Source: Euptelea pleiosperma (lineage: Eukaryota; Streptophyta; Magnoliopsida; Ranunculales; Eupteleaceae). From it: a stretch of DNA of 64,000 nt. The position numbers and the translations under genes were made by a program. Location: positions 11,518,000-11,581,999 of the forward strand of contig CM068549.1 in the NCBI GenBank assembly GCA_035048495.1, given 5' to 3'. Below are positions 49,525-61,536 of the stretch, piece after piece. The notes beneath the pieces are model-generated. The model did no database searches, was not told the origin of the DNA, and worked only from the letters and a program-made list of their open reading frames with translations. Each line of letters starts with the position of its first letter. Position 1 is the first letter of the stretch.

Positions 49525-51812
49525 CAACCCCCAACCAGCATATTGCCAATCCTTGGCAATTAGTGCGAAATAAATGAGCTTAAAAGGGCTCTGCACATGC
49601 TGCACACTTTCACATTAGCTCCGGGAAAACACCGTTCGTCAAATCATTGAATGGATGCAAAAACAGTTTCATGCTAGCGAAGAGTTTGAAAGTTTTGGCA
49701 AGACTACAAACTGATAATAATGACCCAGAATAGTCAGACTCTGCATGTGTGTGTGCTCAACGTTCTCATCATCCGACAGTAAAGATTTCCAAATCACCTC
49801 TAAGTTTTTATGCCTCGACCTCAAATCTTACATGTTTAGCACTCAGAATAGAATCACACAAGAAGGGTTTTTTTCTTTTCTCTCAATTTATATGTGAGGA
49901 GATGTGTTGATATATGAAAGCAAAGATCTCACATATGTATTATTTAAAGGAAGGACATCTTTAACAAAAGAAGATCTCATGATTGGAATACCACTTCACT
50001 CGGGAACGTTAGATCAAACTCTATAGCTTCTCCTTCTCCAATCTCCACATTTTATGATCGTGCTATCCTAGAATCAAGTAGGACTTTCCTGGGTTGTAAT
50101 GAGGCTTAGGTCAGGTGTAGAAAAATAAAGGTATACAGGATTTCAAAGATCTTGAGAGGATATTTTCATTTTCTTGCATTTTTCCTGCGGCGTAACACCA
50201 TTATCTGGTTCTTTTTCCTTTTTTTGTATTTTTCTCTTTTTCTTGATATTTCTGAGACTGCTCAATTTCTTTTCAGCACTTTTTCATACTTTCTTTCTAT
50301 ATTTTATTTTCAGCTTGAACCACTTTCTTTTTCTTTTGATTCTTCTTCTTTACTTTTCTTTTCACGGTAAACTCATATCAGCTATTCTTTTGTCCATCTC
50401 AAAATAAGGGTAGACAGTCATGCTTCATAGCTGGACTGGATTTTAGGTTGATGGGTTTACAAAGAAAAGGCTTTTATAGAAGGGTTCAAGGGGTTTCTAG
50501 TGAAGTATAATTCAGGTGAGTAAAAAGGCTGAATGGTTCAGAAAAATGGCCTAAATCATTTTCTAGGGTTTGCACTATCATGTATACTGTCTTGACTGGA
50601 TATAGAGAAGGTTTTGTCGTAGTAATCCAATGTTGATGTCGTTCCGAGTTCCATGATCGAAGCAAAAGATAATGAGATCTCTCAACGAGTATTGCGGGCA
50701 TGAAGAATAGTGAGTTATCCATTGACTCAGGATTATTGTATAACTCTCTGAAATGATTAAAGGTTCGAAAGCTCACTGGGTTAGGTCTCCACAATTATTC
50801 TCACAGGATTTCTAGAGTTTCAAAACTTAGGATGACTCTGATGTTGATAGTGTACAATTGTGCCAAATCTGAGTTTTTCTGAGTTTTCAGACCTGCTGTA
50901 GTCACGCTTGACTTGACTCAACGCTAACAAAAATTGACATCCTCAATACTGACTTAACGGAGGTTTTCAGCTAATCAAAGTCAGGGTATTTGACACATTT
51001 TTGAAATTCTAGAAAACTTTTGGAGAACATCGGAAATCACCCCAAAAACAACTTTCTTCTTTTCTTTTTTTTTTTTTTTTTTTTATCAAAATGAAGACAT
51101 GAGTTTTGGTAAATATCCACCCCTAACCAAAATATAGCACCGTCCTCGGTGCTCATGACTGGGACATAAAATGATAAAAATTCAGTGATGATGATGCAAA
51201 AGTTCAGGAAGGATGTTACCAAGTCGGCAGAAACTCAACAGTGTTGGGTACCTGATGATCGGGAGAATGAATGTACCTGCATTTTCAGAGATATAACAGT
51301 AATAACAAATGCATGAGACTCATGTACTCTAGGAATACCGGAATTGCCTTTCCGAAAGCGTTAAGTTTTACCTCTTCAGCCAGACATGACGGGGGTATAT
51401 CAAGTACCCCCAACCAGGTTAAAACTCATGGAGACTGAGTGAATCTGCAGTCTTCCTGACACCTAAGGTGGAACGAAAACAATTATCCTATCCCTTGTCT
51501 AGGTATACCTGTGTAGAACAGGTCTTTCTCAGTGTAGACTGAGAGAAGGACAGTAAGTTCTCTGAGTAGCCCTACAAAAGTGTGTAGTTGAGTAGGGAGG
51601 GATTGAAGCTTCTTAGTAAAAACTGAGAGGACAGGAGTAGGAGTGGGTTCTCTGACCATGGTTAGCAGAGCCGCAAACTCATTGAGTTTTGCGGGAATGT
51701 ATCTGAATGGAGCAAACTCCTGCAGATCAGTAATACCAGAAATATTGGACTCCGAGATGAAGTCAAACTCACAGTGTTCATGACACTTGGATAAATTATC
51801 TTCAGGAGAGTC
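49525..51812 (-). other. Internal region downstream of the gag-like ORF, no pol
   Basis: About 2.3 kb in place of protease/pol. No RT, integrase or RNase H motif is visible on either strand. A 20+ bp T run sits near 51061-51083. The plus-strand CAACCCCCAACC at 49525 reads GGTTGGGGGTTG on the sense strand next to the 3' LTR, an acceptable but not purely purine polypurine tract. Confidence 0.65.
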
Positions 51813-53252
51813 TTAAATTAGACTCTCTACGGCACACGGGTCATCGATAATATCGACGTAGGGTGACAGGTGAAAACTGTTGACCTCTTTCTCGATGTTT
51901 CCTAATGTGATAGGGATGTTCCAATCCCTACACTCAATATGTCCCTCCTCGGTGGGGATCGGTAGGTCCAGGACAGCGGGAGGCCCATTTTCTAGACATG
52001 GCTCATCAGTAGGAATGTCTGCATTCAGAGTAGAGAGAGAATTATCAGAGATAGAGATGGGACTAAGTTCCTCTGTGCTCAGTCCAGAAGTTGGTGCTGT
52101 TAAGGGCACCAAAGATTGAGACTCGGGTTCATCACAATTGTTGCACAATCCAAGGGAGGTGGGGAGGAATGGTAGATCTATGACAGTAGGGATCCTACGA
52201 TCGAGACAAAACTCAATGTCATGATGATCATCTTCAGGGTCCAGGTTAGAAGCAGCAGTGGGAGAGTGAGAAATAGGTTGCTCTGAGGTAGGTTCAAGAT
52301 GTGGTGCTTTTAAAGGCACCGAAGAAGGAAACACTGGCTCCTCAATAGTCTGGCTTGATCTAGGGGTGGGTACAACTTCTATTTCTTCCTCACAATGGTG
52401 GTACTGGGTCCAATTGTGCGGCTCCTCATTATAGACAGTGGCCATATCATTCTCCTCAGGATAGGCTATTGGTGGACTAGTGAAGTTGACTTCCTCTCTC
52501 TCATTTTCTAATTGAACTAGACGTTGCTCGAAGCTCTCCATAGATTGCTGTTGTTGGTGCTCTAGACTTTGGAAATACTGTTGTTGCTGGGCAATGTACT
52601 GAGAGAGAAGGTCCTCTAGACCGGGTGTAGTAGCCAACGGAGGTGGTTCAGCCAAGGGGAGCTGAGGTGCTAACTCTTGATTGTAGTCCGACTGGGTATG
52701 AAAGTTGTAAAGCAAAGTGGAGTCTGGGACTAGTTGCTGACTCTGAAAATCCTGAGGGGTCCACTGTTGATCAGAATAGTCATTCTGTGGATATGACGGG
52801 TACTGGGATTGCGAGTATTGCCAGTCATACTCTCCATTGGGTTGATGGAACCCGGAAGAATAATTATCCTGCGGTAGTTGCTGCGGGATAGTAGACTGTT
52901 CCCAACCAAAGTTATGGTGACTCCTATTATCCGGATAATAAGTGTTGTCATAAGAGGTCTACATTGGAGATGGAAAGTTACAGACATCTTGCTGAATAGG
53001 AGGGTAATATCCTACAGACTGGAAATGGTACACAGGTTGCTGGACTGCGGCACGAAGGGCAGAGACTGAATTTTTAAGCTCTTGGAGTACAGAATTGTAC
53101 TCCGGATCTCGGTGATTATCATACCCTGTAGAAGTGTGCGAGACTGGAGTATTATGATGATACGCAGAATTGTCATACCATTGTTGAGAGTGATCACCTC
53201 GATTCTCACAGAAACTGTAGTAGGTCTCATATAGAGGCCGTTCATCTGCCAT
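51813..53252 (-). pseudogene. Gag C-terminal-like ORF of Athila type with one in-frame UAG
   Basis: One frame runs from an ATG at 53252 to a stop at 51813 (about 480 codons), broken only by TAG at 52959-52961 after NFPSPM. Residues 1-97 contain YYSFCENRGDHSQQW, a possible degenerate CCHC knuckle. After the TAG, NTYYPDNRSHHNFGW resembles the stretch following the knuckle in Athila Gag. A long Gln/Tyr/Pro/Ser-rich stretch, a Gln-rich likely coiled coil (LLSQYIAQQQQYFQSLEH, QRLVQLENERE) and an acidic Pro/Ser-rich tail follow. The canonical N-terminal gag domain is missing. A leaky UAG or a simple CAG-to-TAG mutation would both fit. The Athila assignment is my inference from motif resemblance and the primer-binding site. 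Confidence 0.7.
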
Positions 53253-55032
53253 TAGAGGCGATAGAGGGGTGCGGTGGACTAACTCTCAGATCGAGTCAGT
53301 AAAAGGTTAGGACAGGTCCAACCGGGCTTCTACTTGAAAAAGCAAGCCCAAGATTTGGCAAAAAGTTGCCAAAAGGAGACACTAGAGTAGTGATTCTAAA
53401 TGATGCACACCAAGCACAGATAATCCTATTCTAAACAATCAGGATATATTTTAGGCATTATCTTGTTAGTTTTGGGGATAGAGTAGATTATGACAGTGGG
53501 CGGACCACTGGTGTATCTTTTAGCCGCCGGACTAACTGTTTGCACTCAGAGGTTCTCACCAGGCTATACTCTTCAGAGCGAATCCTTTAGTACTAACTCT
53601 AGTCAACAACAAGGCAATCCGAAGCCTAGACAGACGTGCGGCACAATGGCTGTCTTAAGTACGTCCTAGACTAACCGGATTGGTCAAGTGTATAAGAAGA
53701 GTGTTCCCTCGGGTTAAGCTAGGGTTGATGCGTGTTCCTAGTCCACACGTAACTAACCGCCGAATAGTCCAAGATGCCACGTCGAGCTCAGTGTACTTGA
53801 GTAGCAGGGACTTATGGGTGTGTTAGACAACAGGGACCCGCGCTCGTGGTCTTATTTCGATTGGATGTTAAGCTGGTTCGCTTTGCATGGATTTTTCCTC
53901 GAACACCGGGCTAATTGGCTCTACTTCTTGATTATTTTTAATTAAATGGAGCCTTGGGATCAAATCAGTTGGAATGATGAGGTGGGTGATGAAATCCCAC
54001 CAGTTTCAATTTGGAGCTGGGTCTGCTCTCTTAGAGTTGATTGATTAACGGCCACGCCACGCAAGTCGAATAAGTTGTTGCTAGAAAATAAATAGACATG
54101 CGGCAATGATTCACCCAAATTACTCTGTATCGCACTCAAGGCGAGGATAGGGACTTACCTCCCATGGGCCACGCCACGGGGTCGCCTCCGTGGGTTAGAG
54201 AGGGGTATCCTAATGGGCTTGGGCCCGACTCCACCTCTTTGAGCTTTCGCTCTCTACCCACATTGGATCGTGTTCCTGCAGAAAAGTTAGATCGCACTGT
54301 CTAGGTATTCAGGATTCTATTTGGAAGATCCTTGCCTTTTTAGGGTTCACAGAACAAGCACTGGATTTAGGCAAGTTTTTGAATTAATTTCCAAGTTCGA
54401 GATGGGTTAAAATTTAGGAATTCCCAGATGGAAAATACCTAGATTGGAAAGTTTCCCGAACTGTGGAGATCTTCCAAGAAAGATTTGATTGCGGGATCCC
54501 TTACAATTTTGGGAAATTTCCCAAAATTGAAATTCTGCTAGATTTGGGGTGTTTCCTTTTGCAGACTTTTCCAAATTCGGAAGATTTCTAAAGATAGAAA
54601 TTCTTCTAAAGAGGAAACTTCTAAAAGGGGAAACCCTAATTTAGCAAAGTTTCAAGATTTTAGAATCTTTCCAAAAATCGCAAATCCTTGATTGGTGATT
54701 TCTAAAAATCTGCAGAATATAAAATCCTAATTTTTTTGAATTTTGATTTTTTAATTTTTTTGGTAATTTCCACTTAATCTAGGGTTTCTAAAAGACCCTA
54801 GAACAAGATCTAGCAGTTATTTGGAAAGCAGTAAAATTCCTAAAATATTACAACTTTGCACTCGGCCTTCCGAGGCATTAAAAATAGTAATTTAAAAATT
54901 GCTAAAAATCACTAAAAACCAAAAATAGAAAGTTTCCCGAAAAGGTCGGGCTGTCCAAATTAAGCAGCTTTCCGCTTCAGCAACTTTCCAATTCCGTCTT
55001 TACGTCCTTTTTCGCACTCCCGAACACCCGAG
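53253..55032 (-). other. Untranslated leader of the Athila-like element
   Basis: About 1.8 kb between the primer-binding site and the ORF start. No ORF of note is seen on the sense strand. 53300-54300 is more GC-rich than the surroundings and may be the remains of the N-terminal gag or a structured leader. 54400-54900 has many AAGTTTCC/GGAAATTT-like repeats. Confidence 0.5.
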
Positions 55033-55046
55033 CGGCAGCGGCGCTA
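55033..55046 (-). other. Primer-binding site, tRNA-Asp type
   Basis: The minus strand reads TAGCGCCGCTGCCG two bases after the LTR end. The complement of the plant tRNA-Asp 3' end is TGGCGCCGTTGCCG, so 12 of 14 positions match. This fixes the element's sense strand as minus. Confidence 0.75.
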
Positions 55047-55048
55047 TT

Positions 55049-57356
55049 TGAAACAAGGATTTTTCGCGTCGTTGGATCGAAAACCTTAGAATCAACACAT
55101 TTTTTTTAGATCCGATTTCTTTTTCTGCAAAAATTAACAATTCTCGCATAATGGGAAGTGTCGGATGTCGATCCGCACTCGAGGTTAGGTTAGTGCAAAC
55201 ATGAGCAACAAAATTATGGAATAGCTACAGAAATGGTAGGGGATAGATGAGAATGATGGAGAAATCAAATTAAAAAAAATTGTTTTTCGATTGAGATAAT
55301 GACATCCATGCAAGAAATTTTCATCAAAAGCAACTAGATTAAAAAGATTCAAACACATCTTTTGACAAAAACAAATTAGATTTATTGACTTAAGAGGTCT
55401 ATTATAATGCTTTGAATTACAAATAAAATAAAATAAACTAAAAAGCAATCTAAAAATGAGAAGAAAATAGAGAGAGAGAGAAATTTAGAGAGAAGAAAAA
55501 AGAGAAAGTGAGTTCTTCACCTTTGGACTTACCATGAGTACATGGATCGGCCATGAATGAAGACGGTGTGAGGATTGCGGGGTTGCTGGTCAGCAAGTGG
55601 AGGGATGGAGGAGCCCAATTGGAACACACCCAAGTTGCAGTCCAGCAAAGAATAGACCGTGAGGTAGAGGTGATTGCTGGCTGTGGTAATGGTGGATGGC
55701 AAGAGTGGTGGCATTGTGGAGACAGATCTCGACTGGAGTTATTGCAAGCGCTGGTACATGGTAAGGATGGTGGTGTTGATGGCCGCAAACTTGTAGGTCC
55801 AGCAACCGTTGATGAGGGATGGATGGCTAGAGAAAGATTGCCGGATTGAGGAGTTGTCGGCGTGTTGCAGGTTTGCAGCAAGGAGGAGGACGAAGCAGCA
55901 TGTGGAGAAGGGGTTGCTGGCCATTGATGGGGGCGGCAACCGAAGTTGCAACGATGTGGGAACCTCCGTTGGGTTCTGGTGGTAGAGGAGGTGGAACGGC
56001 GAGCAAGGAGGGGCGGTCCAGCAGGTGGAGAACGCAGCTGGCGGCCGGAGTTGCAGGTCTGCAACTTCGGCCAGAAGAAGAAGACAAAGGCGATAGAAGA
56101 AGAAGAAGAAGGAGAAGAAGAAGAAGAACGGCCGGAGTTGCAAACCTGCAACTCCGGCGAAGGATGGGGAAGAAGACGAAGAAGAAAGGAGGAAGAAGAG
56201 GAAAAAGAAGTCGCGGGGAAGAAGGGAAAGGATAGGGGGAAGGAGAGGAGGAGATTGGAGGGGGATTAGGGTTCGAACGAACCCCTCTCCTTCTCCTTTT
56301 AAAGCTCCCTATTTCCTTTAATAGAAATAGGGTATTTTTTGAAAATAAAAAATATGAAAAATATATATATATATATTTTTTTTAAGTAAAACATTACTTT
56401 TCTATGGGGAATCTCCCCATTTAGTGGACCCCCCATTTTTTAAAATTTAATTAAAATTATTTTGAAATTCACGGGGTCCACTAACTGGTCGGACAGCAGG
56501 TCGATGATGATGGGCCCGGCTACTGGCCCACATGGATTGATGATGTCCATCATCTCACAAGATGATGTGACAGACAGTCTGATGGCGATCGGATGGATGG
56601 TGACTTGATTGGGACCCAGATTGGTAGATCGACGGATCTAGAGAGATCCAACGGTCCAATTGAAGATCCAACGGTCCGATGGAAGATCCAACGATCAGAA
56701 AGCTAAGGGAGATGAGATAGAGCCGATGGGCAGGAGTTCTGGGGTTAGGTCAGTAGATTCGAGGACCGAGAGATGAAGAGAGAGAGAGAATAAGGAGAGA
56801 TGAGAGAGAAAGTATCAGAAAATAGAGAGAAAAGCACTGGCGGAGGGTCTGGAACCCTGGTCTTCACTGTGACCATCCTCACGCTTTTCCAGTAGAGTCG
56901 ACTATCATTCTTTGCTGACTCATGTGGCTTTAAACTCTTTGGTCCGTCTCTTGGTCATTGGCTCTCTTGCTCTCTTCGTTCTTTGGGCCGGCTTTTTGGT
57001 CCTCTTATTCAGCCCATATTTGGCCCATATCTTCTAGTCATAGCATGTGGGCTCTTTAAGCTTTGATAATGGGCTTTCATGATCGATTTGGGCCCACAAG
57101 TCTCGAGAATCATCCCATCGGGGTTTCCTGCGACAGAAGAAGCGCGTAATGAGACTTTATCAGAACGGCTTAATATCCAGACTTCCGAAAATGTGTTTAA
57201 TGCATGCAAATATACCATTTCGTCCAGAAAAGTGTGTTCTACACAACAGAAGAGACTATTACGTAGAAAAGTAGATAAATAGAGCATTTTACGTAGGAGA
57301 ATGCAATAACGCTAAAAGGATAATTGCTTAAAATAAGCACTTTTGAGCGAATATCA
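55049..57356 (-). repeat. 5' LTR (in sense) of the Athila-like element
   Basis: 2,308 bp, same architecture as the 3' LTR. The TC microsatellite is shorter. Palindromes are at 56043-56072 (GGCCGGAGTTGCAGG + TCTGCAACTTCGGCC) and 56130-56159. The tRNA-like block is at about 56841-56908, with CTCTACTGGAAAAGCG as the A-box region. Transcription would proceed toward lower coordinates. Confidence 0.92.
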
Positions 57357-57438
57357 CTCAAAAGTGCTTATTTTAAGCCACTATCCTTTTTGCGGTATTA
57401 CATTCTCCTACTTAAAAGTTCTCTTTTTATTGACTTTT
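57357..57438 (+). mobile_element. Outer LTR G, second piece
   Basis: Begins with the duplicated CTCAA and continues the U3 start AAGTGCTTATTTTAAGCC. Ends with CTTTT (57434-57438), the duplication made by insertion of solo LTR F. Confidence 0.85.
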
Positions 57439-59427
57439 TGATATTCGCTTAAAAGTGCTTATTTTAAGCCATTATCCTTTAGCGTTATCACACTCTCCTA
57501 CGTTAAACTTCCCTATTTATACATTTCTCTACGGAAGAGTCTCTTTCATTGCGTAGAACACACTTTTCTGGACGAAATGGTATATTTGCATGCATTAAAC
57601 ACATTTCTGGAAGTCTAGATTTGAAGCCGTTTTGATTAAGTCTCATTACGCGCTTTTCGTTATTGCAGGAAACCCGATCGGACGATTCTTGAGACTTACG
57701 GGCCCACGATCAACCATAGAAGCCTGATATCAAAGCTTAAAGAGCTAAGAGGCTATGACTAGAAGATACAGGCCAAGTATGGATCAAGTCAGAGGATCGT
57801 AGAGCCGGAGCAAGAACCAAGAGAGAGACAAAGCTGAAGCCTACTGAAGACTACGTTGAAGATCAGGGTTCAAGACCCTCCGTCAGCTCTTTTGCCTTTA
57901 TTTTGTGTTATTTTCTCTCTCATCTATCCTAATTCTATCTCCATCTCTCTAGAGCTTAGCATCCTACCATTAGATCATCATATTTCCAGTCCGATCCTTA
58001 GATCGACTGCCCCCATCTCACCACCACCGACCATTCTCTTGGCCGATTCCTTCATCGCCAACAGCAAGCACATGTGCTTTCCAAGAGCATCTCAACTGAC
58101 TGGTTTACCCAACTTGCAAGGTGCACTCCTCCACTGCCTTGATCCTCTACAAATGCTGTCCATAGGCAACTACCATGCACATCACGGTACACTTCCATGC
58201 TTCTTCCAAGCTATCCATCATGGCCATCCACTTGGCCAGTCTCACGACCTCTTCATGGTGCACCACATGTGCAATCCACGTGGCCATCAATCCTTGGGCC
58301 GATCGAACTTGCCATGGTAAGTGCGTACAAGGTAATCTTCTTCCTTCCTCACTTTCTCTCTCTTCTTCTATTTTCTCTCTCTAGGATTTCTCTTCTCTCT
58401 CTAAAAATCTTAGTTTCACTCTCTACATTGCACTTTCTCTATCTAGATGACATGGAAGGGACGTGACATCCCTAATCCCGTGTTCTCTCTCTAGAGTGAG
58501 ATTTCTCTCTCTAAGTCCATTTTCTCTCTCTAGATCCTCTTACTACATTCTCAGGCCGATCGCCTATTCACTTGGCCGACTCCTTTCGGCGAGTGAAAAG
58601 GTGAGCTTTTTAGGGCACATTATAGTACATTAGCCAATTCACATCTACCTTGTCGGCTGGTAAGATCTGATGTGGATTCCATAATTGAGCAACATTCCAT
58701 GAAATTTGGACGATCCTCTTCTTGATCGGTAGCGCCCTTAGCTCCAAAGGTCATGGGATGCTTCTCTGTCAAAACCCTTCTCTTGATTGAAGCATTCATC
58801 GAAGTCTTGGACGATCCTCATTTTGATCGGTAGCACCCTTAGCTCTGAGATTTCAATGGACGTTTCTTTCCCTTACCCCTTCTCTCGATTGAATAGCATT
58901 CCATGAAATTTGGACGGTCCTCTTCTTGATCGGTAGTGCCCTTAGCTCCAAAGGTCATGGGATGGTTCTCTGTCAAAACCCTTCTCTTGATTGAAGCATT
59001 CATCGAAGTCTTGGACGATCCTCTTCTTGATCGGTAGCGCCCTTAGCTCCGAGATTTCAATGGGCGTTTCTTTCCCTTACCTCTTCATCTCTCTACCCTT
59101 TACATGCTTTCTTTATTTCTGTTATTTTTATTTATGTACGCACTCTTTGATGATTAATGAAATTTGATTTTTGATCTTTTGGTGTTATGAATCTCAAATG
59201 AATGTTGTTTTTAAATCGACTCGCCTTTCTCATCTCTTCCACCATTCTCATTTTTCTCTGTATTTTATTTGTCAGTTTTAATTCCTTATTGTGCTAACTC
59301 ACACCGAGTGCGGATCGACATCCGACACGTACTGCTATACAAGTTACATTTTGCAGATAATCGGATTTTACAAATATTGTTGAAGTTAGGGTTTCCGAAT
59401 TGACGACACAAAAAAACCTTACTTTCA
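57439..59427 (+). mobile_element. Athila-like solo LTR F
   Basis: Starts TGATATTCGCTTAAAAGTGC and ends AACCTTACTTTCA, with CTTTT at 57434-57438 and 59428-59432; 1,989 bp. A B-box T-arm is at 57864-57882 (AGGGTTCAAGACCCTC), but the A-box is not convincing. The usual palindrome is missing or eroded. The U5 block is at about 59300-59330. The body carries a 204-bp tandem duplication from 58693. Confidence 0.92.
58693..59082 (+). repeat. 204-bp tandem duplication inside LTR F
   Basis: CATTCCATGAAATTTGGACG starts at 58693 and again at 58897. Each unit itself holds two related halves with GATCGGTAG and GCCCTTAGCTC. Confidence 0.8.
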
Positions 59428-59929
59428 CTTTTCAACGTAAGAGTTTCTTCCATTGCATAGAACACATTCTTTAGACGAAAATTGACTATTTGCATGAATT
59501 AAACACATTTCGGGAAGTCAAGATGTAAAGCCATTTTGATTAAGTCTCATTAAGTACTTTTTCTGTCGTAGAGACACCAATCAGACGATTTTGATGGAAT
59601 GCGGGCCCATAAATGACTGCCAAAGTCTATGACCAAATCTCAAGAGCCAACAGGTTAAGGATAAGAAGATACATGCCAAATGCTGAGAGCCAGAGAGTCA
59701 AAGCGCCTCGAGAAGAGACTAATGAAATTAAAGCTTAATTAACAAATGACCAAGTCAAAGACTAGGGTTCAAGACCCTCTGCTTGCATTTTTCTTCTAAT
59801 TATCTTATTTTCTCTCTCCTCTCACCATCATTCTATCCTACGACCAATATTATCCCATACTATAGCCGATCATTACTCTACATTCCTGAAAGTCTCAGTT
59901 GTCAAATCCCAAGAATACTTAGTTCTTCG

Positions 59930-59971
<42 letters not shown>
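59428..59971 (+). mobile_element. Outer LTR G, third piece
   Basis: Begins with the CTTTT duplication and continues the LTR G sequence (CATTGCATAGAACACATTC). It includes the T-arm/B-box AGGGTTCAAGACCCTC at 59764 and is interrupted by a Copia at about 59972. An AT run of about 40 bp occupies 59933-59972. Confidence 0.8.
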
Positions 59972-59975
<4 letters not shown>

Positions 59976-61465
59976 ATTGTGCCTCAAAACTCATGAAAAT
60001 TAAAGTGTCAAAGATCAAGTAGACTTCGACAAAACAAATCAAAGAAGGATTAAAGCTGAAAAAAAGTTAACCCAAGTGTTCAAGATCAACTGAAGACAAA
60101 GTCAAGAGTATCAAGTTCAACTGAAGACAAAGTCAAGTGATCAAGCTCAACTGAAGACAAAGTAAAAAGTTCAAGTACGTTCTCACTCAACGAACGTTCA
60201 ACTATGAAGAAACTCGTGTTGTAGTTACTTACATAAATTTGAGGGTAAAACCGCGCATTGCCAACGGATATTGCTTTACCCTAGATGGCTAAGTGTTAGT
60301 TAAGGATTGCGCGTGAGACGAGAAGAGAAATTCTCAAAAACTTTGGTAACATTCGGTTATGGACAAAACTGTCCAGCCGACCGGCCTTATGAGCGGGCGA
60401 CCGAAGGTCCGGTCAACCGGCCAAAATGGTCCGGTCGACCCTCACTCTAGGGTTCAGAAAATTGGGATGAAATCCTGAGCGGGCGACCGACTAAAGGCTC
60501 GGTCGACCGGCCAATAATGCGGTCGACCCCGCCCATTTCGGATCTCGTTTGACAAAATCTCTTATGCGATTAGAAATGCATTTTGGCCCTTCAAACGACT
60601 ATATTCAGTACGGTTCTAGTAAATGGAGGCCTGCTTATAAATTAGAGCCCTCTACCTTCATTAGAATTAACCCAATCTAGAGATCTCTATTTTACTTGAT
60701 TATCATTCTTCAAGTCTATAGATCTGAAATTTGTGAGAGCTTCACTAGAGCAAAGCTGAGTATCCATTGTGAAGGCTCTAAGTGTTTGGAAGAGTCTAAT
60801 TGGTATTATTATTCTGCAAGAATTTTCTTCAAAGAAGAGGATTACTCTTAGTAGAGTGTCTCTTGGGCGAATTCTTCTCCAAAGGATTTTCCATTCGATC
60901 ATATTCATCAAAAGGTAAGCGTTTCTATGAACCAATACCCTTTTGATAGAATTCAAAATTTATGAACACGGTGTATTTTGTGATTGGTGGATGAGTGAGA
61001 ACTCGTCTAACTGAGTTGTGGATTGTAGATCGAAGATAAAAGAATTTTTCTAAATAGATACTGGCCTAGGCTGACTCTCTAGGTTAGCGAGAAGTGATTC
61101 TCGTTAGATTAAAACTAAGTGTAATCTTAGTTGGTTAATTATTTATTTCAATTGAAAATTTTGTAATGCATGATTGAAATAATATAATACTACTCGTGGT
61201 GAATATTGGACAGTGGACTTAGGTGCAGAGTCACCGAACCACTGTAAATCTGAGTCTCGTGTGATTGTGAATAGTTGCATATTTGTTTCTCAATTTTTTC
61301 CATATCTATGTTCTGTGGATGATTCATATTTTAATCGCTTGATCCTTTTCCGCCTTGTGTGATCAATAATTTTTTAATTCATAAAGAATTCGCAAAGGAA
61401 TTAAAAATAGTCATATTCACCCCCCTCTAGGACTTAACTTGGTAATTAAAAGGGAATTTTAATCA
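59972..61465 (+). repeat. 5' LTR of a second, different Copia element
   Basis: Start set at TGTCATTGTGCC after the AT run and end at TTTTAATCA next to the primer-binding site; the start is less certain. Contains three tandem copies of CAACTGAAGACAAAGTCAAG (60076-60160), a GC-rich cluster of GGTCGACCGGCC motifs (60370-60540), a TATA-like CTTATAAATTA at about 60633, and CACCCCCCTCTAGG near the end. Confidence 0.7.
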
Positions 61466-61475
61466 GTATCAGAAC
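61464..61475 (+). other. Primer-binding site, tRNA-Met type
   Basis: CAGTATCAGAAC resembles TGGTATCAGAGC, the complement of the initiator tRNA-Met 3' end used by plant Copia elements. Confidence 0.65.
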
Positions 61476-61536
61476 AAGGTCACTTTGTGAAGGGCTTAAC
61501 AACCCAAGTGTGATCTTTAGTTCTCTTAGAATAACC

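Larger units (their letters stand above)
47202..57356 (-). mobile_element. Structurally complete, non-autonomous Athila-like LTR retrotransposon
   Basis: Two LTRs (47202-49524 and 55049-57356) have TG...CA ends and a perfect 5-bp duplication CTCAA (47197-47201, 57357-57361). The strand is set by a primer-binding site left of the right LTR: on the minus strand TAGCGCCGCTGCCG follows the LTR after 2 nt, matching the complement of the plant tRNA-Asp 3' end at 12 of 14 positions, as in Athila. The internal 5.5 kb has one gag-C-terminal-like ORF (51813-53252, one in-frame TAG) and no protease, reverse transcriptase, RNase H or integrase. It would depend on proteins from a complete relative. The two LTRs look about 1-2% diverged by eye plus microsatellite changes, suggesting a fairly recent insertion. 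Confidence 0.93.

Noticed and set aside
61510..61536. Earlier ATG for the Copia gag at 61510
   Set aside because: The ATG at 61537 begins the usual short N-terminus before RPPLLNGTNY; the upstream codons look like leader.
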